Assembly (NCBI GenBank): GCA_002369515.1
Contig: DFFM01000035.1
Coordinates: 43,506 to 78,850 of the forward strand
DNA length: 35,345 nucleotides
Source of the DNA: Prevotella sp. UBA3776
Lineage (GTDB): Bacteria; Bacteroidota; Bacteroidia; Bacteroidales; Bacteroidaceae
Direction of reading: 5' to 3'
Shown here: positions 16,917-24,346 of the stretch, piece by piece
How positions within the stretch are numbered: the first letter of the stretch is position 1
Layout of the letters: each line of letters starts with the position of its first letter
Notes under the pieces: generated by a model
Seen by the model: the letters and a program-made list of their open reading frames with translations, nothing else
What the model was told of the DNA's origin: nothing
The model's database searches: none
Translations under genes and position numbers: made by a program

Positions 16917-18284
16917 TCATTTTTTCATTTCCTTGAACACCTTGTGGAATGGTTTCTTGGGGAACTTCATCATCTTGTGGCCTTCAGCCCACGGGTTCAG
17001 TCCGCACTCCAACAGTGGCGACGGCAACCAGTTGGCCATGAAGGCCATTCCCGTGCCCATATTGTAGATGGCACCGTTGCCGAAAATCATGTCCATGCCC
17101 TTGCACATCAGTTTCTTTTCCTTGTTGGCCGTGCCAAAATCGTCGAGTTGCTGACGCCACTTGTAAATCTGGTCGCCCAGGTCAATCTTCACGGGGCATA
17201 CCGTTTGGCAACTCAGACACAAGGTGCAGGCCGAAACGTTGCCGCTGTGCTTTTTCACGTCGCGCAGCATGCCCAGGTTGATGCCGATCGGGCCAGGAAT
17301 GAAATAGCTGTACGAGTAGCCCCCCGAACGGCGATATACGGGGCAAGTGTTCATGCACGAACCGCAGCGTATGCACTTGAGGCTCTCCCAATGCTCCGGG
17401 TTGCCAATCCACTCCGAACGGCCGTTATCCACAAGCACGATGTGCATGGGATGAGCCGTGGGGCGCGCTTTGCGGAAGTGGCTGGTATAGGTGGTGGTGG
17501 GCTGTCCCGTGCCGGCGCGGCAGAGCATGCGCTGGAACACGGCCAGACACTCGTAGTTGGGAATCACCTTCTCCAGTCCGATGGCTGCGATGTGCAGTTT
17601 GGGGCACGAAGTGGACATGTCGGCGTTGCCCTCGTTGGTACATACCACGATGTCGCCCGTTTCGGCAATGCCGAAGTTGCCGCCCGTGAGTCCTGCATCG
17701 GCCGTCAGGAACTCGTTGCGCAGGCTCAGACGCGCCATATAAGTAAGGTACGTGGGATCGTGGTTGCCGGGCTCCGTGCCGAGTTTCTCCTCAAACAGTT
17801 CGCCCACGTCGTCGTGGTTCAGGTGGATGGCAGGCATCACAATATGACTCGGAGCCTGCCCTTTAAGTTGGATGATGCGCTCGCCCAGGTCGGTTTCCAC
17901 TATTTCTATGCCGCGCTCCTCCAGATAGGGGTTCATGCCACATTCCTCGGTGAGCATCGACTTTGATTTCACCATCTTTTTCACATTGTGGTTCTTCAGA
18001 ATGCCATAGACAATCTGGTTGAACTCGTGCGCGTCCTTAGCCCAGTGGACTATACAACCGTTTTTCTCGGCATTGGTGGCAAACTGGTCCAGATACTCGT
18101 CCAGATGGGTCACCGTGTGGCGCTTTATCTGGCTGGCTTTCTCGCGCAGTTGTTCCCATTCCTCCAGTCCGTAAGCCATATTGTCGCGTTTGCTTCTTAC
18201 CGACCAGAACGTGGCGTCGTGCCACTTTGCGTATGTTTGGTTCTTCAAGAACTCTTTTGCTGCTTTACTGTGTGCTGTACTCAT
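16917..18284 (-). CDS. lutB: Lactate utilization iron-sulfur protein LutB
   Basis: This 455-residue protein is the ferredoxin-like component of LutABC, passing electrons from L-lactate oxidation. The N-terminal part is an LUD domain (for example VKSKSMLTEECGMNPYLEERG). Two cysteine motifs for [4Fe-4S] clusters follow: CIRCGSCMNTCP (Cys304, 307, 310, 314) and CTLCLSCQTVCP (Cys353, 356, 359, 363). The length is near normal. It is separated from lutA upstream and lutC downstream by about 200-230 bp occupied by two near-identical repeats, unusually wide gaps for this operon. Confidence 0.95.
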   Translation of the reverse strand: MSTAHSKAAKEFLKNQTYAKWHDATFWSVRSKRDNMAYGLEEWEQLREKASQIKRHTVTHLDEYLDQFATNAEKNGCIVHWAKDAHEFNQIVYGILKNHNVKKMVKSKSMLTEECGMNPYLEERGIEIVETDLGERIIQLKGQAPSHIVMPAIHLNHDDVGELFEEKLGTEPGNHDPTYLTYMARLSLRNEFLTADAGLTGGNFGIAETGDIVVCTNEGNADMSTSCPKLHIAAIGLEKVIPNYECLAVFQRMLCRAGTGQPTTTYTSHFRKARPTAHPMHIVLVDNGRSEWIGNPEHWESLKCIRCGSCMNTCPVYRRSGGYSYSYFIPGPIGINLGMLRDVKKHSGNVSACTLCLSCQTVCPVKIDLGDQIYKWRQQLDDFGTANKEKKLMCKGMDMIFGNGAIYNMGTGMAFMANWLPSPLLECGLNPWAEGHKMMKFPKKPFHKVFKEMKK

Positions 18285-18287
18285 AGC

Positions 18288-18476
18288 TTTATTTCACAAT
18301 TTCACAATTTTACAAATTCAAATATTGGAAGTTATCTGAAGTTATTGGAAGTTATCTGGAGTTAACGGACATTAGCTCGCGTATCATGGACTATTGTCAG
18401 TTAACTTCTCGAGCCAAGGCTCGTTAACTGCCGCTAACTCCTGTTAACTCCCTGCAAGCGAAGCTTGCGAAACTTA
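18288..18476. repeat. Fold-back element copy 2, between lutA and lutB
   Basis: About 189 bp, differing from 16720-16907 at only a handful of positions. The core GACATTAG is at 18368-18375 and CTATTGTC at 18391-18398. Here the downstream hairpin CGAGCCAAGGCTCG is perfect, whereas copy 1 has changes in one arm. It starts three bases before the lutB start codon in transcript terms, so the repeat would form most of the lutB leader. Confidence 0.93.
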
Positions 18477-18480
18477 TATT

Positions 18481-18515
18481 CAATTATCAATTGTCAATTA
18501 TCAATTATCAATTGT
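18481..18515. repeat. Five CAATTRT heptamers at the lutA stop
   Basis: Five tandem units (CAATTAT or CAATTGT) span 35 bp and run directly into the lutA stop codon (18515-18517). They follow the fold-back element within four bases. Confidence 0.95.
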
Positions 18516-19252
18516 CAGAGTCCTGCGGCCAGGATTTCCACCACATGTTTGAACTGAACATCCAGCCCGTTCTTCTTGGCCACGCCGGCCATGTGCATCA
18601 GGCACGAGCAGTCGGGGCCGGTGATAAAGCGAGCGCCGGTGGCCATGTGGCGTTCCACCTTGTCCTTGCCCATCTGAGCGCAAACGGCAGTTTCCTCAAT
18701 CGAGAACATGCCGCCGAAACCACAGCACTCATCGGGGCGCTCAGGCTCCAACACGGTAATGCCCTCCACCAGCTCCAAAAGGTCCTTAATCTTGTTGAAC
18801 TTGTGTTCGTGCAGCTCGCTGGGCGACGACAGCCCCAACTCACGCACACCATGGCACGAGTTGTGCAGACTCACCTTGTGGGGGAACGTGCCCAACTTGC
18901 GGTTCACCTTTACCACATCGTGGAGAAACTCCACCACATCCATGATTTTCTCGCTGGTCACACACTCGTGTTTGCCTTTGAGCAGACGGGGATAATTGAG
19001 TTTTACAAACGCAGTGCAGCTCACCGACGGAGCCACCACATAGTCGAACTCCTTAAACTTGTCCTCAAACTTTTCGGCCAAGGGAACGGCCATCTTCTCG
19101 AAGCCGGCGTTGGCCATAGGCTGGCCGCAGCAAGTCTGGTTGAGAGGATACGTCACGTCCATGCCCAGATGCTTCAGCAGTTTGTACGTAGCAACGCCCA
19201 CCTCAGGATAGACGGCATCTACATAACAGGGAATAAATAAACCGATTTTCAT
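18515..19252 (-). CDS. lutA: Lactate utilization protein LutA (CCG-domain)
   Basis: This 245-residue protein with two CCG domains is the first component of LutABC, needed to oxidise L-lactate to pyruvate; the CCG motifs are thought to bind an iron-sulfur cluster. It begins MKIGLFIPCYVDAVYP, has NQTCCGQPMANAG (Cys41, Cys42) and a second DECCGFGGMFSI near residue 177, plus the heterodisulfide-reductase-like VAPSVSCTAFVK and LHNSCHGVREL. It is the first gene of the minus-strand operon and is preceded by a well-spaced promoter at 19301-19330. Confidence 0.95.
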   Translation of the reverse strand: MKIGLFIPCYVDAVYPEVGVATYKLLKHLGMDVTYPLNQTCCGQPMANAGFEKMAVPLAEKFEDKFKEFDYVVAPSVSCTAFVKLNYPRLLKGKHECVTSEKIMDVVEFLHDVVKVNRKLGTFPHKVSLHNSCHGVRELGLSSPSELHEHKFNKIKDLLELVEGITVLEPERPDECCGFGGMFSIEETAVCAQMGKDKVERHMATGARFITGPDCSCLMHMAGVAKKNGLDVQFKHVVEILAAGL

Positions 19253-19300
19253 GTATTAAGATATTAGTTTTCCAAATCAGGGTTGATGTTTTTCTTTTCG

Positions 19301-19330
19301 CAAAGTTAGTGTTTTTGCGGAATCTCACAA
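19301..19330 (-). promoter_or_regulatory. Promoter of the lutABC operon
   Basis: Read on the minus strand: a -33 TTG (plus-strand CAA at 19328-19330), 19 bp, then TAACTTTG (19301-19308). This fits the Bacteroidetes consensus and gives a leader of about 45 nt to the lutA ATG at 19252. CGCAAA (19299-19304) and TTTGCG (19314-19319) form a short inverted repeat across the -7 box and could be an operator. Confidence 0.65.
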
Positions 19331-19402
19331 GTATTTCCGCAACAAATTTCCCAATTTCCGAAATTTTAACTAAATTCCAATAAAAAAACGCCAACAACAC
19401 GG

Positions 19403-19431
19403 TTGTTTATAGTCGATGATGATTATCTTTG
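19403..19431 (+). promoter_or_regulatory. Promoter of the MGMT-family gene
   Basis: TTG at 19403-19405, 18 bp, then TATCTTTG at 19424-19431 match the -33/-7 pattern. It lies inside the longest open frame, which rules out the frame's first ATG and supports a start at 19541. The leader of about 105 nt would contain the GC-rich repeat at 19454-19530. Confidence 0.6.
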
Positions 19432-19453
19432 CAACTTGAAAGCAAAAAACAGC

Positions 19454-19530
19454 AGCCCCCTCTCATCCCCACGCAGGGGGAAGCCCTGCGCACAGGAAGC
19501 CTCCCCTACGGGGGGAGGTTTGGTGGGGGC
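19454..19530 (+). repeat. GC-rich palindromic repeat in the MGMT leader
   Basis: Two modules: a CCCCTCTCATCCCC... module (degenerate here) and GAAGCCTCCCCTACGGGGGG with its GGTTTGGTGGGGGC tail. The reading frame through it is open and continuous with the downstream gene, giving the same SPTGGGLVGA peptide as the NRPS insert, but translation probably starts after it. Confidence 0.9.
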
Positions 19531-19540
19531 CTTACAACAC

Positions 19541-19897
19541 ATGAAAGACTATTCCGACCGCATGACAGCCGCCCAGGCCAGCGCCTTCGGCGAAGCTGTG
19601 CTCAACATCGTGGCGCAGATTCCCAAAGGGAAGGTGACCACCTACGGCACGATAGCCACTCTTGCCGGATGGCCCAGCCATGCCCGCATGGTGGGACGCA
19701 CATTGCGCTACACACCGGGAGCCAGCCTTCTGCCCTGCCACAGGGTGGTAAACAGCATGGGGCGCACTGCTCCCGGATGGCTCCGCCAACGCGCACTGTT
19801 GGAAGCGGAGGGGGTGCGGTTCAAACCCAATGGCAGGGTGGACATGCAAAGCCACCTCTGGGAGGTGGGAGACGAGGAGCTAGGGATTAGGAGTTAG
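19541..19897 (+). CDS. MGMT-family methylated-DNA--cysteine methyltransferase-like protein
   Basis: This 118-residue protein consists of just the DNA-binding/active-site domain of O6-alkylguanine-DNA alkyltransferase. It has IPKGKVTTYGTIA, the arginine-finger region SHARMVGRTLR and the active-site LPCHRVVNSMGR. Because the cysteine is present (PCHR, not PWHR) it may accept alkyl groups, unlike the alkyltransferase-like proteins that only flag damage. The start MKDYSDRMTAAQ at 19541 is preferred; the frame extends to 19403 but that passes through the promoter and a repeat. The last codons (about EELGIRS and the stop) are made from GGAGTTAG-type repeat DNA, so the C-terminus seems to have been reshaped by the downstream repeat. 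Confidence 0.85.
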   Translation: MKDYSDRMTAAQASAFGEAVLNIVAQIPKGKVTTYGTIATLAGWPSHARMVGRTLRYTPGASLLPCHRVVNSMGRTAPGWLRQRALLEAEGVRFKPNGRVDMQSHLWEVGDEELGIRS

Positions 19898-20051
19898 GAG
19901 AAGCCCCCCTCTCATCCCCCCCTAAAGGGGGGAAGCCCCAACGCGAAGGAAGCCTCCCCTACGGGGGGAGGTTTGGTGGGGGCTTTTCTCTCCCCCCAGG
20001 GGGAGTCGGAGGGGGCAAACTCCCAATAACTCCCGAAATGTGAAAGTTGAA
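19887..20051 (+). repeat. Composite repeat between the MGMT and RND genes
   Basis: Starts with ATTAGGAGTTAGGAG at the MGMT stop, followed by three GC-rich modules (CCCCTCTCATCC type, CCTCCCCTACGGGGGG type, and CTCTCCCCCCAGGGGGAG type), and ends with AAACTCCCAATAACTCCC and GTGAAAGTTGAA. The GGAGTT and AACTCC ends are inverted with respect to each other. It fills most of the 195-bp gap before the adaptor gene. Confidence 0.9.
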
Positions 20052-20092
20052 TTCCTCCTTTTCTACATATATATATAAAAAAGAATAACAAC

Positions 20093-21109
20093 ATGCGAAA
20101 AACACTTTTTATGACAGCTTTGGCTGTGCTGATGGGTTGCAGCGAAAAAAAGCCCTCTGCCGAGAAAGCCCCAACACGAGTGGAAACACAAGTGGTTTCC
20201 GACTCCCGCAGCAGCGGCCGACTGGTCTGTGTGGGCATCGTCGAAGAAAGCGAAGCCACCGCTGTGAGCTTCACGGGCATGGGCGTAGTGAAGCGTGTGC
20301 TGGTGGACGAGGGGCAGGCCGTGAGCCGTGGGCAGTTGCTGGCCGTCATGGACGACACCCAGGCGCGCAACCTGCTTACAGGTGCCGAGGCACAGATGGC
20401 CCAGGCCAACGACGCCTTAGAACGCTACCGCATGCTCCACGACGCAGGATCGCTCCCAGAGGTGCAGTGGGTTGAGATACAGAGCAAGGTGGCACAAGCA
20501 AAGTCACAGCTTCAGGTGGCGCGCAAAAATCTGGCAGACTGCAGGCTGACAGCCCCCGTGGGCGGCATCATCGGACAGAAGCACGTCAAGGCAGGTGAGA
20601 CGGCCATGCCCTCGCAGGCCGTAGTGAGCATCCTCAACATCAACACCGTGAAGGTGAAAGTGGCTGTGCCCGAGACAGAAATAGGAACCATCTCTACTCA
20701 CACGCCAACCACCATCAGCGTGGACGCCGCAGGCGGTCAGTTTACAGGCGGACGCATCGAGAAAGGTGTCCAGGCCGATCCGCTGACCCACACCTACGAC
20801 GTTCGCATCAGCATGGCAAACGGAAACCACAGGCTCTTACCCGGCATGGTGGCCAACGTGAGTTTCGCTTCTGTCGGCAGCCGCATCGCCAAAGGCAAGA
20901 TGGTGCCCGTGACGGCGGTACAGAAGGGAGCCGACGGCCAGATGTTCGTATGGGCGGTGGGCAACGACAGTACGGCTCACCGGGTGAAGGTGAGCGTGGG
21001 CGGCACCAACGGCAACAACATTGCCGTCACCAACGGATTGACCGACGGACAGCGCATAGTCACCGAGGGTTACCAGAAGCTAAGCGAAGGAACACGCATC
21101 GTTTATTAG
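20093..21109 (+). CDS. RND efflux periplasmic adaptor (membrane fusion lipoprotein)
   Basis: This 338-residue adaptor links the inner-membrane RND pump to the outer-membrane TolC-like channel. It is a lipoprotein: the signal ends in ALAVLMGC with Cys16 as the lipidation site. Family segments include GVVKRVLVDEGQAVSRGQLL (biotinyl-lipoyl half), a short coiled-coil hairpin near ERYRMLHDAGSLPEVQWVEI, the return half LTAPVGGIIG, and a C-terminal barrel with TEGYQKLSEGTRIVY. It is the first gene of the three-gene export operon. No TAnnTTTG box was evident in the upstream AT-rich stretch at 20050-20090. Confidence 0.94.
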   Translation: MRKTLFMTALAVLMGCSEKKPSAEKAPTRVETQVVSDSRSSGRLVCVGIVEESEATAVSFTGMGVVKRVLVDEGQAVSRGQLLAVMDDTQARNLLTGAEAQMAQANDALERYRMLHDAGSLPEVQWVEIQSKVAQAKSQLQVARKNLADCRLTAPVGGIIGQKHVKAGETAMPSQAVVSILNINTVKVKVAVPETEIGTISTHTPTTISVDAAGGQFTGGRIEKGVQADPLTHTYDVRISMANGNHRLLPGMVANVSFASVGSRIAKGKMVPVTAVQKGADGQMFVWAVGNDSTAHRVKVSVGGTNGNNIAVTNGLTDGQRIVTEGYQKLSEGTRIVY

Positions 21110-21124
21110 CCCCTTAGATAGGGG
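21110..21124 (+). other. Short hairpin after the adaptor gene
   Basis: CCCCTTAGATAGGGG can form a 5-bp stem (CCCCT/AGGGG) directly after the stop codon. There is no following T-run, so it is not a convincing terminator within this operon. Confidence 0.4.
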
Positions 21125-21174
21125 TCTGGAAGGCAGAACAAGCCAAAGACCTCTGGATATCAATTTATATCGAT

Positions 21175-24100
21175 ATGGAGACAAAACAATATACAAATGT
21201 GGGGTCAGCCCCCCACCCCCCTAACTCAAGGGGCCTTGGATGGCTCAGTTGGCCGCTGGAGCACTACTCCATCACGCTGCTCATCATTGCCATCCTGTTT
21301 GTGATGGGAATCTTTGGCATGTACGACATGCCCAAGGATGAGTTTCCCCATGCCACCATCCGGCAGGGAGTGGTGATAGCCGTCTGTCCCGGAGCCACTA
21401 CCGAGGAGGTTGAACAGCAAGTGGCACGTCCGCTCGAACGATATCTTTTCACCTATGGCGAGGTGAATCGCGCAAAGACCACCACCACGTCGCAGAATGG
21501 CATGTGCGTTGTCATGGTGAAACTCAACGACAACGTGAACAACAAGGACGAGGTGTGGAGCAAACTCAAGCACGGCCTGAACAACTTCAAGTCAGCACTT
21601 CCTGCGGGTGTACTTGCCTTGGTGGTGAACGACGACTTCGGCAACACTTCTGCCTTGCTGGTGGCCATCGAGAGCGACCAACGCAGCTACCGAGAATTGA
21701 AGGACTACAGCGACCGTCTCTCCGACCGTCTGCGCCGCATCCCCTCGGTGGCCAATGTCAAACTATATGGTGAGCAGAAGGAACAAATAGCACTCTATGT
21801 TGACCGCCAGCGGCTGCAGGCCTATGGTATCGGCCAACAAATGCTTTTCTCACGACTGCAGTCCCAAGGCATCACCACCATGAGCGGCAGCATCAGCGAC
21901 CGCGACCAACAAATCCCCATCCATATCGAAGACTCGGAAAACACAGAAGAGGAAATAGCCAACCAAATCATCTTCAGCGACCCCGCTACCGGCAAGGTGG
22001 CTCGTGTGCGCGATGTGGCCCGAGTGGTGCGCGAGTACGACCCTCTGGCCAGCCGCATTGAGCAGGACGGCCATCCCTGTGTGCTGCTCAGCATGGAGAT
22101 GACGCCCGGCAACAACGTGGTGCAATATGGCGAAGAGGTGGACCGTGTGCTCGACGAGTTCCGCTCCTCCGAGTTGCCATCCGACGTCAAAATCACCCGC
22201 ATTGCCGACAAACCCAAGGTGGTGGCCCTCAGCGTCAGCTCTTTTCTGCGTGACCTTCTCATCTCCATGGTGGTCATCATCCTTGTCATGATGGTGCTGT
22301 TTCCCATCCGGTCGGCTATCGTCGCCGCCATCACCATTCCCCTGAGCACCTTTGTCTCGGTGGCCATCATGTACATGGCGTGCATCGAACTCAACATCGT
22401 CACGCTAGCGGCCCTCATAGTGGTGCTGGGAATGATTGTCGATAACAGCATCGTGGTCATCGACGGCTATCTGGAATACCTTGGCAAAGGTTTCGAGCCC
22501 AAGGTGGCTGCCATCGAATCGGCCCGTCAGTATTTCATGCCCATGATGCTGGCCACCATTTGCATCTGCGCCATCTTTTTCCCCTTCCTAATCACCATGA
22601 AGGGCATGTTCCACGACTGTCTGGTGGACTTCCCTTGGACAATCACCATCAACCTCATGGTGTCGCTTCTGCTGGCAGTGACGGTCATTCCCTTCCTCGA
22701 AGTGAAACTCATATCCCGCGCCCCGTCATCAGGAGGAACTTCGGGCGGACTGCTCGGTTGGGTACAGACCACCTACAACCGTGTGCTCGACTTCACCTTC
22801 CGCCATCCCTGGCTGACCATCGGCGGCGGCATAGCCGTCATCTTGGTTTCCACGCTCATTGCCCCCACGCTCAAAATCCGTCTGTTCCCCTACGCTGACC
22901 GCGACCAGTTTGCCATAGAGATATTCCTGCCCGATGGCAAGGGAATGGCCGAGACCGAAGCCATAGCCGACTCGGTGAGCAACGCCCTCCAAGGCGACCA
23001 ACGCATCACCAGCATCACCAGTTTCATTGGCTGTTCTTCACCCAGGTTCATGGATGCCTATGCCCCTCAGATGGCTGGCAGCAACTACGCTCAATTCATC
23101 GTCAACACCCTCTCCGACAAGGCTACGCTCCAGTTGTTGGCCGACTATCAGCCGCGGCTCAGCGAGAGCTTCCCCAATGCCTACGTCAAGTTCAAGCGGC
23201 TCGACTATTTGGAAGTACCCGAGTTGGAATACCGCTTCTACGGCGACAACCTCGATTCGCTTCACGCAGTGGCCGACAGACTCGTCGAGCGCATGCGCCA
23301 GATGCCCGAGTTGGAATGGGTTCACACCGACTATCTGCAGCCCTCCCCCATCGTCAATGTAGAGCTCGACCCCGTCCGCTCCGCACAGCTAGGCATCACG
23401 CGCCTATCAGCACAGCTCTCGCTGAGCACCACCTCGGGCAGCCTGCGTGTGGGACAAGTGTGGCAGGACGACTACGAAATGCCCATTGTCGTCAAGGACA
23501 ATGCCGACATGACTTTCTCCGACATCGAAGACCTCGGCGTCGCCACGCCCACCACCATGCTCTCCGCCGCCATCAACAACAGCAACACCACTGTTCCCCT
23601 CCGCCAAATAGCCACTGTGGCACCCCTATGGAGCGAGAGCCGCATTGTCCACCGCGGCGGCGAGCGATGCATCACGGTAACGGCTCAGTTTGCGCAAGGA
23701 GTCTATACTGCACCCGTCGAGAAACTCATCGCCAACATCATGCAGCACGAAATCTGCATTCCCCAAGGCATAAGAAGCGAGGTGGGGGGCGAGATAGAGT
23801 ATGGCGACGAAGCCCTGCCACAAATCATCGGAGGCATTGTCATCGCCATGATCATCGTGTTCTTCTTCCTACTGTTCAATTTCAAGAAGTACGGCATCAC
23901 CACTGTCTGCATGGCAGCCCTTGGGTTGATGATCCCTGGCGCCCTGGTTGGACTGGGGCTCATGAACCGTGCCCTTGGACTGACCTCAATATTCGGTCTC
24001 ATCACCCTCATGGGAATGATCATGCGCAACGAAATTCTCATTTTCGAACATGCCAACGACCTGGTGAAGAAATACATCGCAGACCACGGTGACTGGACAT

Positions 24101-24339
24101 CTGACCGCAAGGCTTACAATCAGGCCGTTCGCCAAGCAGCCTACGAAGCCGGCCGCCGCCGCATGGTCCCCATCTTCCTCACCACCGCCACTACTGCTGT
24201 CGGCGTGGTTCCCATGATCATCGCCCAGTCTTCGTTTTGGATGCCCGTGGGAGTCACCATCTTTGCCGGTGGCATTGGATCACTCATCATGGTCGTCACG
24301 ATGCTGCCTGTAGTCTATTGGAAAGTGAATCTGAAATAA
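21175..24339 (+). CDS. RND-family efflux pump, inner-membrane permease
   Basis: This 1054-residue proton-driven exporter has the RND layout: a first membrane helix (YSITLLIIAILFVMGIFGMY), a large periplasmic loop, a membrane bundle with the proton-relay segment VVLGMIVDNSIVVIDGYLE, a second half starting near the helix LTIGGGIAVILVSTLIAP, and a final helix bundle with ITLMGMIMRNEILIFEHAND. It is HAE-like rather than a clearly metal-specific pump; the substrate is unknown. Residues about 9-22 are encoded by GC-rich repeat-like DNA (21201-21240). No in-frame ATG, GTG or TTG occurs between this stretch and the first helix, so it is probably translated. The TolC-like gene starts 7 bp downstream. 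Confidence 0.95.
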   Translation: METKQYTNVGSAPHPPNSRGLGWLSWPLEHYSITLLIIAILFVMGIFGMYDMPKDEFPHATIRQGVVIAVCPGATTEEVEQQVARPLERYLFTYGEVNRAKTTTTSQNGMCVVMVKLNDNVNNKDEVWSKLKHGLNNFKSALPAGVLALVVNDDFGNTSALLVAIESDQRSYRELKDYSDRLSDRLRRIPSVANVKLYGEQKEQIALYVDRQRLQAYGIGQQMLFSRLQSQGITTMSGSISDRDQQIPIHIEDSENTEEEIANQIIFSDPATGKVARVRDVARVVREYDPLASRIEQDGHPCVLLSMEMTPGNNVVQYGEEVDRVLDEFRSSELPSDVKITRIADKPKVVALSVSSFLRDLLISMVVIILVMMVLFPIRSAIVAAITIPLSTFVSVAIMYMACIELNIVTLAALIVVLGMIVDNSIVVIDGYLEYLGKGFEPKVAAIESARQYFMPMMLATICICAIFFPFLITMKGMFHDCLVDFPWTITINLMVSLLLAVTVIPFLEVKLISRAPSSGGTSGGLLGWVQTTYNRVLDFTFRHPWLTIGGGIAVILVSTLIAPTLKIRLFPYADRDQFAIEIFLPDGKGMAETEAIADSVSNALQGDQRITSITSFIGCSSPRFMDAYAPQMAGSNYAQFIVNTLSDKATLQLLADYQPRLSESFPNAYVKFKRLDYLEVPELEYRFYGDNLDSLHAVADRLVERMRQMPELEWVHTDYLQPSPIVNVELDPVRSAQLGITRLSAQLSLSTTSGSLRVGQVWQDDYEMPIVVKDNADMTFSDIEDLGVATPTTMLSAAINNSNTTVPLRQIATVAPLWSESRIVHRGGERCITVTAQFAQGVYTAPVEKLIANIMQHEICIPQGIRSEVGGEIEYGDEALPQIIGGIVIAMIIVFFFLLFNFKKYGITTVCMAALGLMIPGALVGLGLMNRALGLTSIFGLITLMGMIMRNEILIFEHANDLVKKYIADHGDWTSDRKAYNQAVRQAAYEAGRRRMVPIFLTTATTAVGVVPMIIAQSSFWMPVGVTIFAGGIGSLIMVVTMLPVVYWKVNLK
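21201..21240 (+). repeat. Degenerate GC-rich repeat at the RND N-terminus
   Basis: GCCCCCCACCCCCCTAACTC followed by AAGGGGCCTT resembles a decayed CCCCTCTCATCC-type module. It encodes the SAPHPPNSRG stretch. The assignment to the repeat family is by visual similarity only. Confidence 0.5.
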
Positions 24340-24346
24340 CCCCATC

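Noticed and set aside
16896..17966. 356-residue plus-strand frame opposite lutB
   Set aside because: Shadow of lutB, whose two [4Fe-4S] motifs and LUD domain are clear.
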